Source of the DNA: Planctomycetota bacterium
Lineage (GTDB): Bacteria > Planctomycetota > UBA11346
Assembly: GCA_016745075.1 (NCBI GenBank)
Contig: JADGDD010000001.1
Location: 125,125-189,124, forward strand
Length of the DNA: 64,000 nt
Reading direction: 5' to 3'
The position numbers and the translations under genes were made by a program. Position 1 is the first letter of the stretch; each line of letters opens with the position of its first letter. This document shows, piece after piece, positions 36,877 through 44,819 of the stretch. The notes beneath the pieces are model-generated. The model saw only the letters and a list, made by a program, of their open reading frames with translations. It did not search any database and had not been told where the DNA came from.

Positions 36877-37740
36877 TTATGAAATATTGACTTGTGACCG
36901 CATTGTTTGGATGTCTGCGGGAGACATGTCGGCAATACTCATTTGTGCGGCATTGCAGCTGCCTGCTGCTGCTGCGTATTGATATTGTTCTGTGAGTGGC
37001 ATTTTGCTGAGACGAGCATGAGCAAGAGCTGCTATATAGGAATCTCCGCTGCCAACCGCATTTACCGTTTTAATAAGTGGAGGCTGCACCGTATAGTGTT
37101 CTTTCTCTTTACTTATTTGAATCGCTTTATGGCCATTAGTTATATGTATTTCCGTTGTCGAAGGAATGGTAACGCTTAGTTGAGCAAGTTCTTCGGCATT
37201 GGGTTTAATCAGGTCAGGACCATATGCTAATGCTGCATCAAGAGCGGGGCCGTAGCTATCTATCCAACAAGGGGTCACAGCTTGTTGACAGGCTTGCAAG
37301 ATGTGGGCATACAGAGTGGTACAACTCAAGTCAGGAATGGAGCCAGAACAAATAACAAGGTCTGCTTGCGGCAGTAAGCTAATGACTGTATTAAGGCAGG
37401 ATTGTTTTTCTTCATCACGTACCGTAAAGCCGTTCTCCAACATGCCGGTGTGTTCTCGTGCAAGAAAACCAACACGCAGACGGGCGGTTGTTTGAGTAAA
37501 ATGTGCTTCTTGCCCTTCGCTTTCAACGATGGAAGAAAATGTTTGTCCAGTATCGCCACCAGCAAAGCCACAGGCCAAAACTCGGTGTCCGTGGAGGGCC
37601 AACAGGCGGCCAACGTTTAATCCTTTGCCACCTGCGGCTACGGTAAAAGATTGGCAGCGGTTTATTCGTCCTATTTGGCAGGTTTCATCGGCAATGTGAT
37701 CTAGCAGCGGGTTGGCTGTTACAACAAGAATGGTTGCCAT
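36877..37740 (-). CDS. PfkB-family sugar-phosphate kinase (1-phosphofructokinase-like)
   Basis: A 287-residue ribokinase/PfkB kinase. The motif AAGGKGLNVGRLLALHG (residues 35-51) is the substrate-binding signature, and NAVGSGDSYIAALAHA near 228 is the catalytic GAGD-type motif with its Asp. NPLLDHIAD near the start and the LASGSIPD-like VICSGSIPDL resemble FruK/LacC, which phosphorylate fructose-1-phosphate or tagatose-6-phosphate. Some residues differ (VGSGD for GAGD), so substrate is open. No PTS genes are adjacent. It follows the spermidine synthase-like gene by 4 bases, so it is probably cotranscribed. Confidence 0.88.
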   Translation of the reverse strand: MATILVVTANPLLDHIADETCQIGRINRCQSFTVAAGGKGLNVGRLLALHGHRVLACGFAGGDTGQTFSSIVESEGQEAHFTQTTARLRVGFLAREHTGMLENGFTVRDEEKQSCLNTVISLLPQADLVICSGSIPDLSCTTLYAHILQACQQAVTPCWIDSYGPALDAALAYGPDLIKPNAEELAQLSVTIPSTTEIHITNGHKAIQISKEKEHYTVQPPLIKTVNAVGSGDSYIAALAHARLSKMPLTEQYQYAAAAGSCNAAQMSIADMSPADIQTMRSQVNIS

Positions 37741-37744
37741 GATG

Positions 37745-39352
37745 TTATCTGTTTAATATATCAGCGTTTGGTTGCGCATCAGTAAAGATGGGCGCATCAA
37801 ATATGGTGGTACGATCTCGTTTTGTTGCTGTAGCTGAGCCAACAATAGTATCAGCACTGTGTTGCCAGACACCTCGTGCCTGACTGCGCCCTTCTATTAA
37901 ACTGAGTTTATACGTTTGTCTGGTAAATTCGACCCAATCTGTGTAGCGGAAATATAAAGTACGGTCTTTCACTGGGAACCAGTTCAGTGCGTCTTCGTGT
38001 TCTTTCTTCAGAGTTTCCAATATTTCTTTACTTGTTTTTTCGTCAGTGATACGTTGGGATAAAACACCGTTGTTTTTCATAATTGGAATAACACGGTCTA
38101 ATTGTTTTACGCCTTGTTTATCGCCAGTATCAAGGAGACGTGTACGCTTATCAAGCAAACTTGAAAGCTCTGCGTTGCGAGCATCAATGGCATTTTCTAT
38201 CAGGGTTTCTCGTAATGGTCCTGTAGGAATAGCTAAGGCACTAGAGTCGAATTGTTGGCCTTGAATCAAAACAACATTTGCTGTTTCATAAGCTCCAGTT
38301 GGTAGCTCGTTCCACGGTGTAAAGGCTTCCATCCTTTTCCATCCGTGGCTATTACGGTCTGGGGTGAGGGGGGCTTTACTGGCCAAAACAATATTGTTGC
38401 GAGTATCATTCACATCAATGCTGCCAATATAGCCAGGTGTCATAATGGGAATGTTAATAACCTGATCTAGCCCTGCGGCTTGCATAGAACGCATCGCTCC
38501 ACCAAGTACATAACGTTTTTTGCCAGTGTAGCTACCGATAATATTGGACATGAGAATACCATCAGGGTTCAGTATTGCAGCGATAGACACAAAGAATTCT
38601 TTGGTCATCAGATGCGATGGAATAGTAGAACCTGAGGTGTAGGCATCTAGTACCACAACATCATAGCGAGTAAGTGGGTCGCGGCGCATATCTTCGTAAG
38701 TAATATATTGGCGGGCATCTGCGGCATCTAAAATAAGACGTGGGCGGCCATCGCTGGTTTGTTCATTCTGTAAAGAGGCAATAAATGGATAATGGTCAAC
38801 AACCATATCGATAACCGTTTGGTCAATATCAACAACCGTGATTGATGCTTCTGGGAAGTGATGGGCAAGGACACTAATGCCAACACCAGAGCCAAGGCCA
38901 ACAACTAAGACATTTGCAGGAGCTTGGCGAGCGTCGCCATTAGCACGTTGGATGAGGCTATTGTTTAATAGGATAGAACTTGGGTATAAACAGACGTAAC
39001 GGGTATTAGAAAGGGTGCCAGGATTTGCAATATTTTCAGGAACGCTTACCGCTGTTTTCGGGATAAGGTGTGCGAGGTCAGGCTTGCTTAGAGCAAGTTC
39101 CTGTAGCTCTGCCCATGTTGGGCGCAGACAAACGCCGCCTTCTACTTTATCAAAAAAACGAAGTTGAGCATAGTTGCCACTATCGGATGCGACCCAAGAA
39201 ATATGGCTGTAGGGGCTGTCACGAAAATCGAGCACCTTTTGGTCTTCTGGGTGGGCAATGGCTTTGAGTTGGAAGGGGTCTTGTTGTAAGGTGAGACCAA
39301 TGGTCAGTGCAACAAAGAAAAACAGAACGGCTTTTATAGTGGTTGAGTTCAT
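37745..39352 (-). CDS. Spermidine synthase-like methyltransferase-fold protein, membrane-anchored
   Basis: About 535 residues from ATG 39352, which overlaps the upstream stop by ATGA; the longer ORF is rejected. One helix lies at 6-22 (IKAVLFFFVALTIGLTL). The region near 160-200 (VLVVGLGSGVGISVLAHHFP and SITVVDIDQTVIDM) is the AdoMet-binding strand and acidic loop of the spermidine synthase fold, and YDVVVLDAYTSGSTIP follows. The C-terminal third is extended and helical. Such proteins are usually fused to a membrane half; here that half is the adjoining gene. Whether it makes polyamines is uncertain: the family contains many uncharacterised members with other roles. Confidence 0.8.
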   Translation of the reverse strand: MNSTTIKAVLFFFVALTIGLTLQQDPFQLKAIAHPEDQKVLDFRDSPYSHISWVASDSGNYAQLRFFDKVEGGVCLRPTWAELQELALSKPDLAHLIPKTAVSVPENIANPGTLSNTRYVCLYPSSILLNNSLIQRANGDARQAPANVLVVGLGSGVGISVLAHHFPEASITVVDIDQTVIDMVVDHYPFIASLQNEQTSDGRPRLILDAADARQYITYEDMRRDPLTRYDVVVLDAYTSGSTIPSHLMTKEFFVSIAAILNPDGILMSNIIGSYTGKKRYVLGGAMRSMQAAGLDQVINIPIMTPGYIGSIDVNDTRNNIVLASKAPLTPDRNSHGWKRMEAFTPWNELPTGAYETANVVLIQGQQFDSSALAIPTGPLRETLIENAIDARNAELSSLLDKRTRLLDTGDKQGVKQLDRVIPIMKNNGVLSQRITDEKTSKEILETLKKEHEDALNWFPVKDRTLYFRYTDWVEFTRQTYKLSLIEGRSQARGVWQHSADTIVGSATATKRDRTTIFDAPIFTDAQPNADILNR

Positions 39353-39987
39353 GCTGTTTCTTCCAATTGTTTGCGCTCTTCTTCGGTTGCTAGCTGACTT
39401 GGGATATTTTTTGCAATATGAGCAATACCAGTGAGACAAAGAATGATACCCATGCCGAGCATGCTCGTGTTGAGCTCGAAAAGGTGGATGAGTACATAGG
39501 TGGTGACTAAAATACCGAAGACGTTGCCAATAGAACCAATGGCATACAGAGTGCCAGTTGTGCGGCCAATGCGCTCAGCATCGGTAAAAACAAGTTTCAC
39601 TAACATTGGAGAAACGCAGCCGAGTAATAAAGATGGAACAAAGAACAGAATGTTGGCAGCAATAAGTACACCGGCTGAATTACCGTGCATGCTTTCACCC
39701 ATTAAGCTTAGAAATGGTCTGGCATAGGCGGGTAAAATTAAATAAAAGGCACCCGCAATAAGAATAACGATACCGAGTGCTTTATTTGAATGAAAACGGT
39801 CGGCAAGGCGGCCACCAAGTACGTAGCCGATAGATAAGGCTAAAATAAAGACGGTGATCACTGCAGACCAGACATCAATGGCGGTGCCAAATACGGGAGA
39901 GAGAAAGCGGCCTCCGAGCATTTCTAAAGACATCATGCAAAAGCCAGTAATTATTGAAGTGGTATAGAGAGCGAAAATACGGTTCAT
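39349..39987 (-). CDS. Membrane half of a fused-MFS/spermidine-synthase-like pair
   Basis: A 212-residue integral membrane protein with six hydrophobic helices. The start FALYTTSIITGFCMMSLEML and the sequences GRFLSPVFGT, LALSIGYVLGGRLADR and FFVPSLLLGCVSPMLVKL are the conserved core of the N-terminal membrane domain of fused MFS/spermidine synthase proteins. In most bacteria the domain is joined to the synthase domain; here the two are separate genes joined by ATGA, so they should act as a complex. GGAG precedes ATG. No transport substrate can be assigned. Confidence 0.85.
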   Translation of the reverse strand: MNRIFALYTTSIITGFCMMSLEMLGGRFLSPVFGTAIDVWSAVITVFILALSIGYVLGGRLADRFHSNKALGIVILIAGAFYLILPAYARPFLSLMGESMHGNSAGVLIAANILFFVPSLLLGCVSPMLVKLVFTDAERIGRTTGTLYAIGSIGNVFGILVTTYVLIHLFELNTSMLGMGIILCLTGIAHIAKNIPSQLATEEERKQLEETA

Positions 39988-40031
39988 GAGAACTCCAAAG
40001 AGAATGGTAAATGTGTTAAGTTGCTATGTCT

Positions 40032-40319
40032 CTAACGTGTAAGTCCATGTGACTGTGGACGTACAACCATATCTTCCACCGCGCCGCTGTCGGTGGCTAT
40101 GATTAGGTAAGTGACTTTTGCTGAGCCCTGTTGAGTCAGTACTTCAATGGCGCCAGTTGGCAGTCGTTCAGACCAGACGATATCCAGATAGGGTACCTGT
40201 TTAATATAATCGAAGGCGAGCTGTTCGCGTTCGCTATAGCTGATGGTTGGACGGTTTCCACTACAGCTGCTCAAGATCAGGCAGAGCAGAGCGTAGCCCA
40301 GAATACGAATAGAATGCAT
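40032..40319 (-). CDS. Small lipoprotein, function unknown
   Basis: About 95 residues with signal HSIRILGYALLCLILSSCSG; the lipobox is LSSC. The mature part is mixed polar, ending in VEDMVVRPQSHGL. ATG 40319 leaves a compact signal; ATG 40328 is equally possible, as neither has a clear Shine-Dalgarno sequence. It lies 35 bases after the large exported-protein gene and is likely in the same transcript. No family recognised. Confidence 0.7.
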   Translation of the reverse strand: MHSIRILGYALLCLILSSCSGNRPTISYSEREQLAFDYIKQVPYLDIVWSERLPTGAIEVLTQQGSAKVTYLIIATDSGAVEDMVVRPQSHGLTR

Positions 40320-40354
40320 GTCGAGCATGGTGGCTGACGGGCCGCAGGTGCAAG

Positions 40355-42160
40355 CTATTCCCAGTCGGCTGGTGTGAAGTGCCACTCTTGGTCAAAGAGG
40401 TGTTGCCAAATGCTGCCATCTTTGGAGCGGAGGTAAAACTGACTACGATTCTGCCATGGTCGTTCTCCGTTCTTTGGAAATTGTGGCTCAATTCCTTCAG
40501 CAATATAGAGCAATTTCTTTTGGTAGGGCCAAACGAAGCTTAGTTCAGAGAGCTTGCTTCTGTGGATGGTTTGCCGTTGATCGTCAGGACCAAAAGAACA
40601 GAGTCGGTCATCCCAACGTACTGGCAAAGTGAGTCCGTCTTTATTCATTTGTGCCAATACCCGATTTGAACGGCTGTTGCCAATAAGTATCAGATGTGTT
40701 TGTGTATGATGGCGTGGATTATAATCATAATCCCAGATCATGGGTAGGCGACAATGGCTGTGCGCATGCCAAGCTTCATGAAGAGCTAGTGCATACCTGT
40801 GATTGTCCTCTCTGGCTGCGGCGTGTTCCCCTGAACCAATGATAGCCAAAAAGGGTTCATTGGCGAAGTTTTCAAGAAGTTGTTGGTGAACAAGCTCTAC
40901 AGGGAGCGGAGCTGTTGATGTGGCCTGTCTCGTATGTAAACAAGCATGCATCCAACGCCAGCCATCAGTTTCATGGAGTGGGGCGATCTGAGTGACGGGT
41001 GATGGGAGCTCTTGTTTATGGCAGATGCGTTTGAGCATGCTAACTATAGAGTTGGCTTCCGGTGACGGGTCAATAAGCGCTAGCGGGAGCTGTTGAATAC
41101 GTTCAAGCTTTGGCGCTAGGGCTTTGCGCTGCTTGAGCCAATGTTGTGATTCAGGAGAAAGTCCAAAGATAGTGGCACTATCAGCATTGTTCTGTGTAAA
41201 CATGGGTTTATTCAATACAAGCGCTTGAAAGCGCAGTGGGTCTTGACTGACCATTTGCAGTGCGCCTTCAGCAGCCTTTCCTTGTGCTATCAGAATAAAG
41301 GGTTTGGGAAGTGTTTCTGGTGGTTGTGTTAAGAAGGCCTGTAGGCGCGTAGCGCTATGACCACACCAACGTGTATCCCCTGCTGGATAGAGTGTAAGCA
41401 CAGCAAAGCGGTGTTGTTGTGCTTGTAGTAACCATGCAGCAGGGATGTTTGTCCATGCTGTTTTATCTGTTGCGGTATCGGAAAGGTAAACAATGGTGCC
41501 AGCATGGTCTCCTGTCTTGTTTTTATAGAGACGGTAGGGGAGAACGCCATGATCATAGGGAGAAACCCATGCCCTGTTTACCTGAGAATTTGTTTGTAAT
41601 ATTGTTTTCAGTCGACGGCAATTCAGCAAGGAAGGCGGTGCCTGTAAGAGCAATGCTATTGATTCAGCTTGAAGTTGTTCAGAAGGACTCAGCTTTTTGT
41701 CTTTGGTTTGATCGATATAGCGATCGAGTATATCTTGTGCCTGAGAGCGTATGTCACTGAGGCTTTCTAGCCCCTGTTCCAAATAGCCTAGTTGTCGTCG
41801 TGCGCCTGTGTGTTCGCTTTCAGTGGCAATGCAGATCAGTCGTATTGCTGTCTTGTTAATTTCTGTTGGGATGCGCAGCGCACAAGATATACCAGTTGTC
41901 CATGTTTCTGTGTTGTGTATCCAGGATTGTTGTTCACAGATAACACCGACATCATTTTGTAAACTGATGGTGAGGTGAATAGGGGGGCTCAGTGCTTCTT
42001 GGATACTCGTTCCGCGAATGTCTAGGCGGTATAAGAGCCCAGGCCGTATAACAGTATGCGCATTGGTGATTTCAAAACCGTCAGCGCTCCATGATGCTGC
42101 CTGTATGGTGGTAGAGCAAAAGCAGAAAATGATGAGTAGCCCAACAACAAAATTACTCAT
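40355..42160 (-). CDS. Large exported protein with possible alpha/beta-hydrolase-like region
   Basis: A 601-residue protein with a Sec signal (SNFVVGLLIIFCFCSTTIQAA, cleavage near Ala-Ala). The middle part (AGTIVYLSDT ... PFILIAQGKAAEGALQMVSQ) has the strand-helix rhythm of an alpha/beta hydrolase, but the nucleophile elbow reads QGKAAEG, without Ser, so catalysis in the usual way is doubtful. The last third (YDYNPRHHTQTHLILIGNS) is a separate unit. I do not recognise a family. Start overlaps the carbonic-anhydrase-like gene stop (TAATG), so it is coupled to it. Confidence 0.65.
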   Translation of the reverse strand: MSNFVVGLLIIFCFCSTTIQAASWSADGFEITNAHTVIRPGLLYRLDIRGTSIQEALSPPIHLTISLQNDVGVICEQQSWIHNTETWTTGISCALRIPTEINKTAIRLICIATESEHTGARRQLGYLEQGLESLSDIRSQAQDILDRYIDQTKDKKLSPSEQLQAESIALLLQAPPSLLNCRRLKTILQTNSQVNRAWVSPYDHGVLPYRLYKNKTGDHAGTIVYLSDTATDKTAWTNIPAAWLLQAQQHRFAVLTLYPAGDTRWCGHSATRLQAFLTQPPETLPKPFILIAQGKAAEGALQMVSQDPLRFQALVLNKPMFTQNNADSATIFGLSPESQHWLKQRKALAPKLERIQQLPLALIDPSPEANSIVSMLKRICHKQELPSPVTQIAPLHETDGWRWMHACLHTRQATSTAPLPVELVHQQLLENFANEPFLAIIGSGEHAAAREDNHRYALALHEAWHAHSHCRLPMIWDYDYNPRHHTQTHLILIGNSRSNRVLAQMNKDGLTLPVRWDDRLCSFGPDDQRQTIHRSKLSELSFVWPYQKKLLYIAEGIEPQFPKNGERPWQNRSQFYLRSKDGSIWQHLFDQEWHFTPADWE

Positions 42161-42705
42161 TAGTGCTCGTGTTGTGCAGCAGAAAGAATTTCAGGGTAGA
42201 GTGACTGATAGGCGAGGTAGTCACCATTAATACCAGCTATACGCTGTTGCAACTCGCCAGATAGGGGCTTAAGGATACGGCCAGGAACGCCAGCAACCAA
42301 ATGTCCAGGCGGTACGGTCAAACCTTCTGGTACCACACAGCCAGCGGCAATCAGTGAGTTTTCACCAACAGTCACACCATCTAGTACGCGTGAGCCCATA
42401 CCGACCAAGCAGCCATCGCCAACGGTGCAGGCATGTACCGTTACATTATGACCAACACTTACTTTATTACCAAGAATGCAGGGCAGCTTTTTGGAAACAT
42501 GCAGCACACTATTATCTTGGACATTGGTATCATCACCAAGGCTAATATAATTAATGTCAGCGCGAATGACCACGTTAAACCACACAGAGCAACGTTTACC
42601 AACTCGAACATCGCCAATTAAGGTTGCGTTTGGTGCAAGAAAATCAGGAATCTGCGGGTGTGAATGCTCAACCCACTCCGTCTCGACAGGTATAATATAA
42701 GCCAT
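42160..42705 (-). CDS. Gamma-carbonic-anhydrase-like hexapeptide protein
   Basis: A 181-residue left-handed beta-helix protein with hexapeptide repeats throughout (ATLIGDVRVG, GHNVTVHACTVGDGCLVGMG). The three metal-ligand histidines of the gamma class are visible: His69, His86 and His91. The family includes YrdA and PaaY and often has weak or no carbonic anhydrase activity. The trimeric, cytoplasmic form is expected. AGGG about 10 bases before ATG is a weak ribosome site. It is followed directly by the exported-protein gene. Upstream 42706-42885 holds nothing recognisable. Confidence 0.9.
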   Translation of the reverse strand: MAYIIPVETEWVEHSHPQIPDFLAPNATLIGDVRVGKRCSVWFNVVIRADINYISLGDDTNVQDNSVLHVSKKLPCILGNKVSVGHNVTVHACTVGDGCLVGMGSRVLDGVTVGENSLIAAGCVVPEGLTVPPGHLVAGVPGRILKPLSGELQQRIAGINGDYLAYQSLYPEILSAAQHEH

Positions 42706-42885
42706 ATCCAGACCCTAAACTGTGGCCTTCAAAAGCAATGGGACAGAGGTGGTCAGGGTACTTTGAGAGTGAGCAACAACAGAAGGGGAGAGTCTTTATT
42801 GCTGTTCGTGGCATCGTTTGGCAACCAGTATTCACTCTGAATGGATCAGCGACAGGAAAGAAGAAGTCTTTTTCTGTGCTAATAA

Positions 42886-42906
42886 AAACAGACTTTTATA
42901 CTGTTT
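42886..42906 (-). terminator. Weak intrinsic terminator overlapping the DMT transporter stop
   Basis: Short arms (42886-42891 and 42901-42906, six pairs) around a 9-base A/T-rich loop, with TTTTTATT following on the minus strand. The hairpin overlaps the final codons. Short stem, so low confidence. Confidence 0.35.
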
Positions 42907-43861
42907 CCTTGTTCAGTTGCTTGGGCATGAGCGGGGTGGAGATTGAGGTGTCACCAAATTTTGCGCAGGCAACACCGATGAGAACCAGCAGGCAGCCGAA
43001 TGTTCGTTCTAGTGTGAAGGATTCATTCAGGACGATGGCAGAGAGGATAGCGGCAACAAGTGGTTGCAGCAGTAGGGTGAGACCAGAGAGGTTCGTAGGA
43101 ACATGACGTAAAGATGAGGTAATAAGCCCTTGGCCAAGCACCTGAGAAATAACGGCGAGGCCAATGACACTTCCCCAGCCAGCTATAGTGAGCGGAAGAA
43201 ATTGCTCATCAGCATAAGAGATAAAAGGGATTAAAACTATGCTACTAAAGATGCAGGAATATTTTTGTATAGCATTGGTTGAGTAATAATTCCGGAGTTT
43301 TTTGGTAATGAGGATGTAGGCTGTGTAGGAAATGGCCGCTAAAACAGCATATATTTTCCCCAAGAGATCTTGATTAATGCCTTGTGTTGCGGCTTCGTTG
43401 TTTGTCTGTATTGCGGCTTCAGGGGGATCATTAAAGAGGAAGGTCATTCCTAAAATGGCTGCGGTCAGACCGATGGTGAATAGTAAGCTGGGGCGTTGTC
43501 CGCAAAAACCCCAAAGGAGAAGCGGTAAGAAGATAGCCGAGCAATTTCCGAGAAAAATAGCGCTTGCCACGCTGGTGTAGCAAACCGCTGCATTGCCTAG
43601 TCCAAGTAGCAGGCCAAAGGTTGCTCCTAAGCCAATAATCCACAGCCATGCATAAGCTAATTTTTTATGTGGTAGTTCGCCATTGCTGGTGTTGTTTTCG
43701 GGAATCGCATGCAAGGCAAAAAAGAAGGGCGCAGCTAAGAGGACACGCCAAAAAGCGGTAGCGATAGGGCCTGTATCGCTTAACCGTACAAGAATGGGGG
43801 CGAAGCCAATAGCTACAGCTCCGCTAACAAGCATGAGGAAATAGCGATTGAAGAAGTTCAT
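42896..43861 (-). CDS. DMT-superfamily (EamA) transporter
   Basis: A 321-residue membrane protein with ten predicted helices in two EamA repeats. The N-terminal GAVAIGFAPILVRLSDTGPI and AFWRVLLAAPFF are typical of the drug/metabolite transporter superfamily; the second repeat is near residue 165-290 (AVLAAISYTAYILITKKL; LSGLTLLLQPLVAAILSAIV). Substrate unknown; amino-acid or metabolite export is common. It begins 2 bases after the stop of a truncated reading frame, suggesting that its original operon partner has been lost. Confidence 0.88.
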   Translation of the reverse strand: MNFFNRYFLMLVSGAVAIGFAPILVRLSDTGPIATAFWRVLLAAPFFFALHAIPENNTSNGELPHKKLAYAWLWIIGLGATFGLLLGLGNAAVCYTSVASAIFLGNCSAIFLPLLLWGFCGQRPSLLFTIGLTAAILGMTFLFNDPPEAAIQTNNEAATQGINQDLLGKIYAVLAAISYTAYILITKKLRNYYSTNAIQKYSCIFSSIVLIPFISYADEQFLPLTIAGWGSVIGLAVISQVLGQGLITSSLRHVPTNLSGLTLLLQPLVAAILSAIVLNESFTLERTFGCLLVLIGVACAKFGDTSISTPLMPKQLNKETV

Positions 43862-43863
43862 CG

Positions 43864-44058
43864 CTATTCTCCCATAAACCCTAGGCGAGCAGAAATATCT
43901 AATCCTGTTTTGATAAGTCGTTTGCCGTATTGAGATTGTATTTCTTCGCTGGTTAATCCAACAACGGTGGATGCGACTGTGGCAGCAATTCCCGTAGGGC
44001 TCAGATAATACTCATTCTCAATAACAGTCTCTGTTCCCGCCTGAGAGCATAGACTGTT
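43864..44058 (-). pseudogene. C-terminal fragment of an unidentified gene, cut off by a decayed transposase
   Basis: After the transposase-relic stop (44059-44061) the same frame stays open for 64 codons and ends with TAG at 43864, 2 bases before the DMT transporter start. The sequence is protein-like (YYLSPTGIAATVASTVVGLT, SEEIQSQYGKRLIKTGLDIS) but has no start codon until near the end. I read it as the tail of a gene once coupled to the transporter and truncated when the element inserted. Family not recognised. Chance open frame is the alternative; 64 codons without a stop is modest evidence. Confidence 0.45.
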
Positions 44059-44650
44059 TTAGCTGTCCTCCCGATAATAATAACGCAATGTGCCTTCGAG
44101 TCGTTCGCTATATTGAATGGGACCAGTCTTGTTCCTAGGTGCACCGACGGGTTTTATGATCGTGCCATATAAGAATTCATGTTGGGCACATGGTAGCAAG
44201 TTCGCACGGCTTTTGGTCCATCTCGCTCTAGGGCATGTCTGAAGGAATCGCTAAAGATAGTATCGTTGTCCATGATGATGTGAGTTTTGTTTGTGAGGAA
44301 GCCATTAAACGGGTCTGTTAAATTTCGTGCTTGTTGCAACATCCATTCTTCGTTGGGATGTTCGGTCATGCCACAGAAATGCACTTCTCTAGTTGCTAGA
44401 TGCATAGCAAAGAGCAGATAGTAGGTGCTGAGCGTGTTGGTGATAGGATTAAACATCTCCACCGTTTTGAAGTCCATTGCAGTAAGGGGTCTGGCCAGTT
44501 GGCATCCAGAAAGCGTTTTCAAGAGCTGGTCTTCTCTCTTTCAGGTGCAGAAGGGATACCATGTTCTTTACGTATCTTAGCGATACTCGCTTTTGATATG
44601 CGTATGGCAAAGCTCTTGAGTATGTCTCGTATACTCACAATCTCTAGCAT
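44059..44650 (-). pseudogene. Decayed integrase-core transposase, planctomycete type
   Basis: Three frames, read in order, rebuild parts of a DDE integrase (rve) transposase. Frame one, from 44650: FAIRISKASIAKIRKEHGIP and SAPEREKTSS, then a stop (44519-44521) where homologues have Trp. A frameshift near 44480 leads into TAMDFKTVEM, LLFAMHLATREVHFCG, MTEHPNEEWMLQQARNLTDP and TNKTHIIMDNDTIF (catalytic Asp residues), ending with a stop at 44154 soon after CYHVPNMNS. The C-terminal tail GPIQYSERLEGTLRYYYRED reappears in another frame ending at 44059; about 100 codons in between are missing. So nonsense, frameshift and deletion all hit it, and it is surely inactive. Planctomycete and allied genomes carry many such integrase-like elements. 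Confidence 0.85.
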
Positions 44651-44819
44651 GGTAGTCTGCTGTTTTTGATGTAAAACAGATAAGATACCAATTCGTGAAT
44701 GTATGGGCGTTTGATAAAGTTAATCCTAGGGACTCTGTTCGTTCATTACTCTATTTTTTTCGAACTTATGATGTTTTCTGGTCGGTGTATTTTCCTGTCG
44801 GAGAATACCTTAAGTCGTT

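Noticed and set aside
42738..43106. 122-codon plus-strand ORF over the gap and the DMT gene end
   Set aside because: Mostly antisense to the transporter, with low-complexity content; no supporting motif.
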